Assembly: GCF_002895435.1 (NCBI RefSeq)
Contig: NZ_POYJ01000001.1
Span: 806,001-870,000, forward strand
Origin: Aquimarina sediminis
GTDB lineage: Bacteria; Bacteroidota; Bacteroidia; Flavobacteriales; Flavobacteriaceae
Direction of reading: 5' to 3'
Length of the DNA: 64,000 bases
Shown here: positions 18,652-27,469 of the stretch, piece by piece
Numbering within the stretch: position 1 is the stretch's first letter
How the letters are laid out: every line of letters starts with the position of its first letter
Position numbers and translations under genes: made by a program
Notes under the pieces: generated by a model
The model's input: only the letters and a program-made list of their open reading frames with translations
Databases searched by the model: none
What the model was told of the DNA's origin: nothing

Positions 18652-19239
18652 ATGGAAGCTACTCTTATCACATCAGATAATTTTATAACCAATAATTGGT
18701 CAGGAGGAACAACAACGCAGTTTTTTATGAACCCTCCTACGGCAGATTACAAAAAATTAAATTTTGATTTTAGGCTAAGTATGGCAACAGTGGTGATAGA
18801 CACATCTGTTTTCACCTCATTACCTGGTATATCAAGAACATTAATGGTTTTGGATGGCGAAATCACTCTGGATCATAAAAACAAGCATTCAAAACACCTT
18901 ACCCCCTTAGATAGCGATCATTTTGAAGGAGGTTGGAAAACAACCTCTACAGGAAAATGTACCGATTTTAATTTGATGACTTCGGGCAATACAACCGGTA
19001 AGCTAGCAGGTCATACTATAAAAGAAAATAATAGTATCCAATACCCATCACAAGATATATGGGATTGGGTATTTATCTATAACTATTCTGGCAAAGCCAC
19101 TATTACTGTTAATGAGCAGATATATACTATACACCAATCCGACTTATTGGTTATTAAAAAACCCACGAATAGCGAAATAGATATTAAGGCTATCGAAGAC
19201 AGTATTCTGGTATTTTCTGAAATAGCAAACAAAAAATAA
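18652..19239 (+). CDS. hutD: HutD family cupin
   Basis: The 195-residue product matches the HutD cupin-like family. The start has the N-NWSGGTTTQFF motif (residues 13-24) and the middle has the conserved FDFRLSMATV, FTSLPGISRTLMVLDGEITL and CTDFNLM blocks. HutD proteins accompany histidine utilisation genes and have been proposed to bind a pathway metabolite, such as formylglutamate, and set an upper limit on hut activity. No enzymatic role is established. It ends one base before hutG, indicating coupled translation. Confidence 0.85.
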   Translation: MEATLITSDNFITNNWSGGTTTQFFMNPPTADYKKLNFDFRLSMATVVIDTSVFTSLPGISRTLMVLDGEITLDHKNKHSKHLTPLDSDHFEGGWKTTSTGKCTDFNLMTSGNTTGKLAGHTIKENNSIQYPSQDIWDWVFIYNYSGKATITVNEQIYTIHQSDLLVIKKPTNSEIDIKAIEDSILVFSEIANKK

Positions 19240-19240
19240 T

Positions 19241-20044
19241 ATGAAATTATTTGAAATAAAGGAGCCACAAGCACCATTAGTTCCTATCATTATAAGTGTT
19301 CCTCATTCGGGTACAAAATTCCCGTCAGAAATAAAAAAACACTACAAAAAAAGAATGCGCAAGCATCTTGATGACACTGATTGGTATGTACATCGATTAT
19401 ATAGTTTTGCCTCTTCCATGGGTATCACTATAATTAAAGCAAACCTAAGCCGATGGGTAATTGATCTTAACAGAGATCCAGAAAGTGTCCCCCTCTATAA
19501 TGACAACAGGCTTATTACAACAAATACACCTACCACTGATTTTTATGGTAATAAAATCTATAAATCAAAGAATGTAGAGCCTGATCAAGATGAAATTAAT
19601 AGAAGACTAGACACCTACTACTGGCCATACTACAAGCAAATTGAAGCTTTACTGGAAGAAAGAAAAAAGCAGTTTGGCAAAGTAGTATTATGGGATGCCC
19701 ACTCGATACGCCATAGGGTAAGCACTATCCAAAAAGATCCTTTTCCGGATATGATTTTAGGAAATAACGACGAGAAAACGGCATATCCCGAACTTATCAA
19801 ATCTGCCTTAAACGGATTACAATCAGGAGAATTCCAAATCAATCATAATACTCCTTTTAAAGGTGGACATATTACACGGTACTTCGGAAAACCGAAAAAT
19901 GATATTCATGCCCTACAATTAGAAATGAATAAAATTCTATATATGGATGATAATGAAATTACCTATAATACAGACAGGGCAAAACAAGTACAGCAAGTGC
20001 TACAACATACCATGGAGCGTTTGATCGAAACGTTGAATGCTTAA
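19241..20044 (+). CDS. hutG: N-formylglutamate amidohydrolase
   Basis: The 267-residue zinc hydrolase releases formate from N-formyl-L-glutamate to give glutamate, the last step of the two-step branch. Family motifs are SVPHSGTKFPSEI near the N-terminus, HLDDTDWYVHRLY, RWVIDLNRDPES, the WDAHSIRH block and the closing FKGGHITRYFGKP, which belong to the FGase (PF05013) fold rather than to the arginase-like formiminoglutamase also called HutG. It begins one base after hutD. Together with the downstream hutF it completes a formate-producing pathway. Confidence 0.92.
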   Translation: MKLFEIKEPQAPLVPIIISVPHSGTKFPSEIKKHYKKRMRKHLDDTDWYVHRLYSFASSMGITIIKANLSRWVIDLNRDPESVPLYNDNRLITTNTPTTDFYGNKIYKSKNVEPDQDEINRRLDTYYWPYYKQIEALLEERKKQFGKVVLWDAHSIRHRVSTIQKDPFPDMILGNNDEKTAYPELIKSALNGLQSGEFQINHNTPFKGGHITRYFGKPKNDIHALQLEMNKILYMDDNEITYNTDRAKQVQQVLQHTMERLIETLNA

Positions 20045-20150
20045 TAGTATTGAAAAGTTGGAGGATTGGAGGTCGGAAGTCCGATGTTTGGAGTTGAAGG
20101 CTTTGATTGAATGCTGAAAGGCTAATAAAAACTTATAACTTAATAGTATT
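20040..20150. repeat. 12-bp direct repeats flanking a G-rich segment after hutG
   Basis: CTTAATAGTATT occurs at 20040-20051, overlapping the hutG stop codon, and again at 20139-20150. Between them lie 87 bases that start G-rich, with GGAGGATTGGAGG and the small dyad TCGGAAGTCCGA (20073-20084). The layout looks like a small insertion with a target duplication. Confidence 0.45.
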
Positions 20151-20212
20151 AAAATAAGATATAGAGATCAATAAATAAGTTAACACTCTCTAATCACAAA
20201 GAATATAAGCAA

Positions 20213-21601
20213 ATGAAAACCTATCATTTTAAAGGAATATTACAAAACACAGGTTGGAAAGAAAACGCAGGAATAACCGTAGATGGTACAGGTATAATTA
20301 CAGACATTTTTTCTATAGATTCTGATCATGATGTAAAACCTAATGTAGAGACTTATGATGGTTATGCCATTCCGGGATTTCAAAATGCACATTCACATGC
20401 GTTTCAATATGCGATGGCAGGATTGGCTGAGCGACATGAAGGAGGTGCCAACCCAGATGATTTTTGGGGGTGGCGAGAGGCTATGTATCAATTAGCACTA
20501 AGCATGAATCCTGAACAGATGGAAGCTATCGCTACTATGTTATATGCAGAGATGGCTAGACATGGATATACCAATGTTGCCGAATTTCATTATGTACATC
20601 ATGATAAAAACGGAAAACCCTATGCTAACCTATCAGAAATGGGTAGTGCTCTTATTTCTGCAGCAAAAACAGCCGGTATTGGCATTACACTAGTTCCTAT
20701 ATTTTATCAAAAAGGTGGTTTTGGGCAAGAACCTAACGATAGACAACGTAGGTTTATCTCCCCTACTATTGATGACTATCTACAACTATTAGAATCTAGT
20801 AGAGCATCCTGTAAAGAATATCAGCATGCTAATATAGCCGTTGGCATCCATTCTATGCGAGGTGTAGAACCAACAGACATTGCCGAAATTGCAAAATCAG
20901 GTCCTGAGGACATTCCTTTTCACATCCACGTTTCTGAACAACTAAAAGAGATCGAAGACTCAATTTCCTATCTAGGAAAACGACCTGTAGAATGGTTATT
21001 AGATAATGTAGATATGAATGACAGATATCATCTGGTACATGCCACACACCTTACAGATCATGAGGTTAATGGGATTGCCAAAAGCAAAGCCAATGTGGTT
21101 CTTTGTCCCAGTACCGAAGGTAACCTGGGAGATGGGTTATTCCCTTTAAGAAAATATCAGGAAGTAGGTGGTAAATGGAGCATAGGAACGGATAGTCATG
21201 TGGGATTAAACCCTCTTGAAGAATTACGCCTTTTGGACTATGGACAACGACTCATCTCACATAAACGAAATACATATTCTTCTCCTCAGCAAGGAGATTG
21301 TGGGATGTATGCCTTAGAAATGGCAACTGTTACAGGAAGAAAAGCGATGAATAATTTTACACCAGAATTCTTTACCATTGGAGAACCGCTAAACGCTAAC
21401 ATTATTGATGCCACTTCTCCCCTTCTCACTACTGCCTCTTCAAAAAATCTGGCATCGACCATCATATATGCTAATGATTCTAATATGCAGCTAGGAACAA
21501 TCTCTTATGGAAAAACCATAGTAACCAATAGAACACATCATAAATACCAAAGTATCGTAAAAAACTTTGCCACCGCAATGAATGAGTTGCAAAGCAGGTA
21601 A
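20213..21601 (+). CDS. hutF: Formimidoylglutamate deiminase
   Basis: The 462-residue amidohydrolase converts N-formimidoyl-L-glutamate to N-formyl-L-glutamate and ammonia. It has the metal-site block GFQNAHSHAFQYAMAGLAER, the HutF-typical VGIHSMRGVEP, FHIHVSEQLKEIEDS, the HATHLTDHEV ligand and TDSHVGLNPLEELRLLDYGQ. HutF plus the HutG deformylase define the five-step histidine pathway in place of a one-step formiminoglutamase or formiminotransferase. It is the last gene of the operon, 168 bases after hutG and followed by a terminator. Confidence 0.94.
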   Translation: MKTYHFKGILQNTGWKENAGITVDGTGIITDIFSIDSDHDVKPNVETYDGYAIPGFQNAHSHAFQYAMAGLAERHEGGANPDDFWGWREAMYQLALSMNPEQMEAIATMLYAEMARHGYTNVAEFHYVHHDKNGKPYANLSEMGSALISAAKTAGIGITLVPIFYQKGGFGQEPNDRQRRFISPTIDDYLQLLESSRASCKEYQHANIAVGIHSMRGVEPTDIAEIAKSGPEDIPFHIHVSEQLKEIEDSISYLGKRPVEWLLDNVDMNDRYHLVHATHLTDHEVNGIAKSKANVVLCPSTEGNLGDGLFPLRKYQEVGGKWSIGTDSHVGLNPLEELRLLDYGQRLISHKRNTYSSPQQGDCGMYALEMATVTGRKAMNNFTPEFFTIGEPLNANIIDATSPLLTTASSKNLASTIIYANDSNMQLGTISYGKTIVTNRTHHKYQSIVKNFATAMNELQSR

Positions 21602-21626
21602 CGCTTTTAACACCACTGTATATAGT

Positions 21627-21674
21627 AACACCTTCTTTTGTGTATGAATTTTACATATAAAAGAGGGTGTTCTT
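21627..21674 (+). terminator. Terminator after hutF
   Basis: An inverted repeat with about 18 paired positions (21627-21646 with 21655-21671, some G-T pairs; core AACACC/GGTGTT) is followed by TCTTATTTATTT. It closes the hut operon. Confidence 0.7.
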
Positions 21675-22260
21675 ATTTATTTGAGCAAGGTCAATTCCTT
21701 AATAAAAATCAGCTTTCTTAACACAATCCTCTATAATTCTACATTTTTATTACTGCTTCCCGTAAAACAGCTGTTTTTACTATCGAAATACGAACGTGAT
21801 TTAATGCTAAAAAAATTAAGACTAAAAAGGGTATAGGAATTATTAAAATAACAACAAAAATCACGCCATTATTACGCAAACCAATCTGTTTTTTAGCAAA
21901 AAAAACACACAACTCTTTAATTATAAGCTATTTAACACGCAAAGCACAACAATTTTAGCAAAAAAACAAAATCAAATATTGTGGTTTTCCCGTACCCAGC
22001 ATAACCTTAACTTCCTTAACTTCCTTAACTTCAGTAACTAAAATGTGTATAGGGTACATCAATATTCATAGGGATCACATATTCTCAATATTGTGGATAA
22101 AGTAACCTCAATAACTATGCTCTAAAGTTGCTAACAATTAAAACATAAAACTAGCAACACACCATAACTGAATTAGATAACTAACTGATATTTAAAATTT
22201 ACTCAAACTTAATTTATAAATTCTACCAATAGAATTAGTTTCGAAAAACCGAATTATACA
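21675..22260. other. Gene-free interval with a short tandem repeat
   Basis: About 590 AT-rich bases separate the hut operon from an ORFan. I see no ORF with coding character. At 22005-22031 the 9-base unit CCTTAACTT is repeated three times without error. The start of the interval runs straight on from the hutF terminator. The rest shows no clear promoter consensus or RNA fold. Confidence 0.6.
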
Positions 22261-24249
22261 ATGAAAAAAATATTTTTAGTAATAGTATTCTTTTTAACGT
22301 TTTCGTCCTTTTGTCAAGATATGTATTTAGAGGATGTACCAATCAGAGGAAGTGTTTCGGAATTGGGAATTTCACCTTCCGAAAAGATTTGGATTGCAAC
22401 AAAAGCTGGTAATACATACTACACTAATAAAGTTGGTGACTTATGGCATTTCGGTCCCATAGGAACAAAAGACCCTTTATCAATTACAAGTAGCGGAACT
22501 TTTGAGAGAGTGAGTTTCTTTTCAGAAGATATTTTGATGATTTCTGGTTTCATTCATGGAGAAAACTCAAATCATGATTTTGTTTTTCGTTCAACAGACA
22601 AAGGAATGACTTGGGATAAAGTAAAATTTGGCAAAAGTAGTTGGATTGATGCAGCTTACATTAACGACAACGGTAAAGCTTGGATGAGTGGAAATTCTCA
22701 ACTTATCTACTATACTGAAAATAAAGGAGAAACTTGGAAGAGCTTTGATAAAGCAGGAAATGAAAACGCATTAAGATTTGCGACAATTCATTTTGCTAAA
22801 GATGAAAAAACAGGCTTGTTTGGTTCTTTTTGGAACGTTCTATATAAAACGACCGACAATTGTATTACTTGGGAGAGATTACCAACACCTTTAGACCAAA
22901 AAAAATACAAAAGACTTTCCAAAGAACATAGACCAGATATTAGAAAAATAAGGGTTTTTGGAAACTATTACATTATCAACCAGCAAGGAAATATTTTTTA
23001 TACAAAAAATGATAATATAGACTGGATAGAATTACCTAATATATCTGACTTTGAAACTACATCTAATGAATCGGTTTATTTGATTGAATCAGATTTAAAA
23101 ATTGATTTGAGAGATTCAAATTTCACTTCTATTTGGCAATCCAATAAAAATTTGAGCCGCCTACCAATAGCTATCGCTACAAAAAACAATAGCCTTTTTG
23201 CTTTTACTTTTGATAAAATTTATAAAATCAATAAAAACGATTTTATAGGTTCAAAGCTTATGACAAATGAAGTACCAATTAAAGAACCTTATTTAAAGGT
23301 AAATTACAAAAGTGAAGAAATAGGTTTTGATAGAAATACTGTTTTAAGATTTGATAAAATAAAAACAGTGTGGTATCGATTTATGGAATTACCTATCAAT
23401 GTTTCAAATGCTGTTATTTTCAAAAACCAAATTGTAGTTGCTGACAATTATTTGGATAAAAGATTGTTTATAGACATTAATGAACAAAAAACCAAGGAAT
23501 ATGAGCTTCCAAAATCGCTATTCGACCTGTCAAAAAATAGTATTGATAAATTCTCTATCGAAACAGGCAGTCAAGGTTGTTTTCATAGTGACAGGCAATT
23601 CAAAAAGTATCATTTAAAAAATAATTTATTTAAGCTTCACAAAAAAAGTAGACGATTTTTATCCAAAATGGATAAAGAAATAAACCCTCAAAAATTAAAC
23701 GAGATAGTCAGCGAAATTGATAATTCTCGTTTCAAAGAGCTAACAGTAAATGATGTAAAAGCTTCAAATGAAGATTTAAAGAACTTTAAGGACTTCATAG
23801 ATAAAGAAGAACAAAAAATAAAGAAAAAAGGCTATGACCACTTTGGTTATAATAATTACTACACGTTCCCAGGAGAAAACACAGATTTCAGTTTTTACAA
23901 AAAGGTTGTTGACAAATTTGATTCGATTCCTGATACTGTGATTGACGAAGTATTTAATACTGGATATAGAAATTGGAGCACCACAACTGATTGGAGAAAA
24001 ATAACAATTGAATTTAAAAATGGAGAAGTCTTGACCATTGAAAATTCTGACAGTAAGCCAAATTATTTATATACGCCTTGGATTATAAATTTTAACGGAC
24101 TAATTATGAAAAGTAATTCACTGAAATTAGGTCAGATGATTAATGAACTTACTAAAGGCGATTTATATTCCGATATTTCAAAAGAAAAGAATTACGCTAT
24201 CTACAAAGTAGCAAATTTCCTCTATGAACAATCATTGAACAAAAAATAG
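22261..24249 (+). CDS. Exported protein with YCF48/BNR-like beta-propeller repeats
   Basis: The 662-residue product has a Sec signal (1-19, ending FSSFCQ). The first 220 residues contain BNR/YCF48-type repeats with the characteristic S/T-D-G-TW pattern (FRSTDKGMTWDKV, YYTENKGETWKSF, YKTTDNCITWERL), which form propeller blades. The remaining two thirds match no family I recognise and include a Lys-rich helical part (around 490-520) and a strand-rich end. Propellers of this type serve as binding scaffolds. It probably sits in the envelope; no T9SS sorting domain is visible. Together with the next two genes it forms a run of exported ORFans. Function unknown. Confidence 0.65.
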   Translation: MKKIFLVIVFFLTFSSFCQDMYLEDVPIRGSVSELGISPSEKIWIATKAGNTYYTNKVGDLWHFGPIGTKDPLSITSSGTFERVSFFSEDILMISGFIHGENSNHDFVFRSTDKGMTWDKVKFGKSSWIDAAYINDNGKAWMSGNSQLIYYTENKGETWKSFDKAGNENALRFATIHFAKDEKTGLFGSFWNVLYKTTDNCITWERLPTPLDQKKYKRLSKEHRPDIRKIRVFGNYYIINQQGNIFYTKNDNIDWIELPNISDFETTSNESVYLIESDLKIDLRDSNFTSIWQSNKNLSRLPIAIATKNNSLFAFTFDKIYKINKNDFIGSKLMTNEVPIKEPYLKVNYKSEEIGFDRNTVLRFDKIKTVWYRFMELPINVSNAVIFKNQIVVADNYLDKRLFIDINEQKTKEYELPKSLFDLSKNSIDKFSIETGSQGCFHSDRQFKKYHLKNNLFKLHKKSRRFLSKMDKEINPQKLNEIVSEIDNSRFKELTVNDVKASNEDLKNFKDFIDKEEQKIKKKGYDHFGYNNYYTFPGENTDFSFYKKVVDKFDSIPDTVIDEVFNTGYRNWSTTTDWRKITIEFKNGEVLTIENSDSKPNYLYTPWIINFNGLIMKSNSLKLGQMINELTKGDLYSDISKEKNYAIYKVANFLYEQSLNKK

Positions 24250-24271
24250 CAGTTAATTCGCTTAAACGAAA

Positions 24272-24706
24272 ATGAATAAATTAAATATCATTCTACTTTT
24301 TATAACTTCCTTTTGTTGCTTCGCACAAAATAGGAATAATGTAATGATTAAGTTTAATGGACTTTACGAAACGAAATGTGAATATGAGGAAGATAACGAA
24401 GAAGGAACTCAAGGCTACTTAAGGTTTTACTCGAATGGAAAAGTTATTAGTGCTTCTACTGAATGTGAAGCGACAGCTCTTGACTTAAAGGATTGGTTTA
24501 ATCTGGAAATGGAATATCTAAGTATTGGGAATTATAAGCTGAATGGACAAAGAATTAGATTTTCAACCACGAGCAGAAATGGTAAGGTTAATTATAAAGG
24601 ACAAATTAACAAAGATGGTACGTTAAAATTAAAATCGAAAAGCTTAATAAATGGATATAAAAGTCGAGAAGAATATTTATTTGTTAAGGTAAGTGGACTG
24701 AAGTAA
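24272..24706 (+). CDS. Small exported hypothetical protein
   Basis: The 144-residue product has an N-terminal signal sequence (MNKLNIILLFITSFCCFAQ) followed by a small strand-rich domain (NGLYETKCEYEEDNEEG, LRFYSNGKVISASTECEATA). The pattern of a growing polar sheet with a terminal EEYLFVKV strand is lipocalin-like, but I cannot assign a family. It begins 22 bases after the propeller gene and is probably co-transcribed with it. The last residue is 129 bases before the next ORFan. Confidence 0.6.
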   Translation: MNKLNIILLFITSFCCFAQNRNNVMIKFNGLYETKCEYEEDNEEGTQGYLRFYSNGKVISASTECEATALDLKDWFNLEMEYLSIGNYKLNGQRIRFSTTSRNGKVNYKGQINKDGTLKLKSKSLINGYKSREEYLFVKVSGLK

Positions 24707-24834
24707 AAACTTTAGTCAGCAATGACTATAATTCATTGTGCTATTATTCCACACCTATATAAAAGTATAAACATAAAAATTAAAAAGTTAGTACGTAAAG
24801 TCTAATACTAGTCATACACAAACTATTACCTACA

Positions 24835-25410
24835 ATGATAAAAAACATTTTACTCCCATTTATAATCCTGATTTTTAACTTAATTGTTAGTTGTAAATCT
24901 ATAGAATATAAAAAACCAGAATATCCTAATATTCCCTTCGAGCTGCAGTTCCTCTCGCATTTTCGAACTGATATGGTAGAAAAAACAAACGAAGTAGTTA
25001 TTGAATATGAAAAATTAAAACTCAAACGAATAATAAAAGATTCAGAATCCGAATTTTGGATTGCAGGTAAAAAAGTAATTACAGTCCCAAAAAGTTCACA
25101 TGAAAATTGTTACATCAGAGAGATTTTCAAAAAGAACTTTCTTCTGATTTCAAAGAGTAATTGTAATGCTGCTGGACCAGATTTAATAGAAAGAAAAGAA
25201 GTTATATTAGTTGATTTGAATTCTCACAAAACATACACCATTGACTTTGAGGAATTTATGTTGACTCGTTCAAAAAAAGCAGTTGATGAATTTTATAGTA
25301 ATTCCGAAAAGTATTCAGCAATTTTTGATGTCAATGTTGAAAAAAGAATTATTCGGATTACTAACAACAAAATTGGAATTAGGACTTTCGATATGATTAT
25401 AAAAGAATAA
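24835..25410 (+). CDS. Putative lipoprotein, unknown function
   Basis: The 191-residue product carries a type II signal with a lipobox at NLIVSC (Cys20), so it is probably lipid-anchored to the envelope. The mature part is basic and strand-rich (YIREIFKKNFLLISKSNCN, RKEVILVDLNSHKTYTIDF). No family is recognised. It stands on the same strand as the two exported ORFans upstream and may belong to the same accessory block. Confidence 0.6.
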   Translation: MIKNILLPFIILIFNLIVSCKSIEYKKPEYPNIPFELQFLSHFRTDMVEKTNEVVIEYEKLKLKRIIKDSESEFWIAGKKVITVPKSSHENCYIREIFKKNFLLISKSNCNAAGPDLIERKEVILVDLNSHKTYTIDFEEFMLTRSKKAVDEFYSNSEKYSAIFDVNVEKRIIRITNNKIGIRTFDMIIKE

Positions 25411-25564
25411 TTGAATGGTTGTTGTATTTTTGATAAGGTGCAATGCTTGCAAAGGGAAAATATAGCTGTCCATGTACAGAAAATGTCAATAGTTAGCTAA
25501 CAATTTGCCCAGGTACGACATATATATTAAACGTTAGTAATAAGCTAAGACAAAACTATAAACA

Positions 25565-26479
25565 ATGTCTAACATATATATATTTATAACCAACCAAGTA
25601 CACTTGCTTGATTTAAGTGGAGTTTCTCAGGTATTTCAAGAAGCTCAACAATTAGGTTTTGATTATAATTTAAAATTTATCAGTAACAAATCTACTGTTA
25701 ACAGTTCATCTGGGTTAGAATTTTCTTCTTTAATTCATTTCTCAAAAACAAATCCCAAAAAAAATGATATAATTTTTATTCCAGGATTTAGTACACAACA
25801 ACTTAGTGATTATTCAAGTCACGATTTGTTTTTTGAATGGTTAAAAAATGCAAACGCTAATCAAACAACAATTTGTAGTATTTGCACGGGTGCATTCCTT
25901 TTAGCAAAATCTGGAATTTTAGACAATCAAGAATGTACGACACATTGGAGGTTTATTGAAAAATTAAAAACAAATTTCCCTCTTTTGAAACCCCTTGATG
26001 ATAGACTATTTGTAAAATCTAAAAATATATACTCCAGTGCAGGAGTGTCTACAGGGATTGACTTGGCATTATTTTTAATTGAAGAAAGACATGGAGAACT
26101 AAATGCTCTAAAAATTGCCAGAGAACTAGCTGTATATATTAGAAGAAATGAAAATGACAAACAAGAAAGTGTTTTTTTACAATTTAGAAATCATCAAGAC
26201 CAAAGAATTCATACTGTACAAGATTGGATAATTCATAATTTAGATAAACCTTCAACTCTTGAATCTTTAGCTAATTTAATACACATTAGTCCACGAAATT
26301 TAACACGTATTTTCAAAAGACAAACAGGAATCACCATATCTGAGTATCGTACTAAGCTAAAAATTGAAAGAGCAAAAAAACTGTTACAAAATTCAGGACA
26401 TAAAGTAGAACATATTGCTCACTTATGTGGGTTTAAATCGTCAAAGCAATTAAGAGTTATATTAGAAAAAACTACTTAA
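25565..26479 (+). CDS. GlxA-family AraC-type regulator with DJ-1/PfpI domain
   Basis: The 304-residue protein has an N-terminal DJ-1/PfpI domain (about 1-185) with the nucleophile-elbow cysteine in TICSICTGAFLLAKSGIL and the sequence GVSTGIDLALFLIEERHG. A C-terminal AraC double helix-turn-helix follows (about 215-300; ESLANLIHISPRNLTRIFKR, VEHIAHLCGFKSSKQLRVIL). Such regulators sense small molecules through the DJ-1 domain and activate nearby genes. The stand-alone DJ-1 protein gene 111 bases downstream is the obvious candidate target. Confidence 0.88.
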   Translation: MSNIYIFITNQVHLLDLSGVSQVFQEAQQLGFDYNLKFISNKSTVNSSSGLEFSSLIHFSKTNPKKNDIIFIPGFSTQQLSDYSSHDLFFEWLKNANANQTTICSICTGAFLLAKSGILDNQECTTHWRFIEKLKTNFPLLKPLDDRLFVKSKNIYSSAGVSTGIDLALFLIEERHGELNALKIARELAVYIRRNENDKQESVFLQFRNHQDQRIHTVQDWIIHNLDKPSTLESLANLIHISPRNLTRIFKRQTGITISEYRTKLKIERAKKLLQNSGHKVEHIAHLCGFKSSKQLRVILEKTT

Positions 26480-26590
26480 CTTAAGCTTAAAAATTAACTT
26501 CAACTGTCTTAAAAAGACCATTTTTTGTCCTTTTATTAATTTTTTATAGCGACTACATTTATATCCAAATTAGTAATCAGATTATATATT

Positions 26591-27178
26591 ATGAAAAAAA
26601 ATGTAGCAATTCTTATTTTTAATGACGCAGAAGTATTAGATTTTTCGGGACCTTTTGAAGTTTTTGCTGTGGCATCACAATTACACAGTTTTAAACTTTT
26701 TAATGTTTTTACAGTTGCAAAAAAACAAACACCTATTTCAGCAGTAAATGGTCTTTCTGTAAATCCAACATATGACTTTAACAACAGTCCAAAAATAGAT
26801 GTTTTAATAGTATCCGGTGGTCAAGGAACAATTCCCTTACTTAAAGATACTGAAGTATTAAATTGGGTGGATAAGCACCATAAAACTACAGAGTTAACAT
26901 TAAGTATCTGTTCCGGTTCGAGAATTTTAGGAGTCCTGGGATTATTAGACAATCAACATTATTGTACTCATCATGAAGTTTATGACCATATGCAAAAGAT
27001 AGTACCAACAGGAATACCACAAAAAGACAAAAGATTTACAAATTGTGGAAAAATTTATACTTCCGGAGGAATATCGGCAGGAATAGATTTGTCATTTCAC
27101 ATTGTAGAAAAATTATATGGAACTGAAATAGCAAATACTACTGCAAAATATATGGAATATCATAAAGCTAGCTACTAA
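26591..27178 (+). CDS. DJ-1/PfpI family protein
   Basis: The 195-residue stand-alone DJ-1/PfpI protein has an early acidic residue in VLDFSGPFEVFAVAS, the nucleophile motif LTLSICSGSRILGVLGLLDN and the GGISAGIDLSFHIVEKLYG ending. It is clearly homologous to the N-terminal half of the preceding GlxA-type regulator and lacks the DNA-binding half. The branch resembles isonitrile-hydratase-like and GATase1-like proteins, but activity cannot be read from sequence. The elbow reads CSG instead of CTG. The two genes are probably an effector/regulator pair derived by duplication. Confidence 0.85.
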   Translation: MKKNVAILIFNDAEVLDFSGPFEVFAVASQLHSFKLFNVFTVAKKQTPISAVNGLSVNPTYDFNNSPKIDVLIVSGGQGTIPLLKDTEVLNWVDKHHKTTELTLSICSGSRILGVLGLLDNQHYCTHHEVYDHMQKIVPTGIPQKDKRFTNCGKIYTSGGISAGIDLSFHIVEKLYGTEIANTTAKYMEYHKASY

Positions 27179-27469
27179 CATCGTGCATAGCTTATTGCTA
27201 GTACGCTCTTACCCAAGGTTAGTTACCATTTACAAACTTCTGCCAAATTTTTCATTTTACTTTTAAATTAAGATAAAACAAAATGTGAAAATTTGGCTTT
27301 GCACTAAATCTAATTCGATTTTAATTTACTAAATTAGTTATTAAACCATATAACCAACTACTTACATACAAACGCGACGATTAACTGGGCTTCAAAAGGA
27401 CAGTCAGAACCAATCCTTCACAACAAAATCACAAAGGAAACTTCTACCTTAATCTAAAAAAAATGAAAA

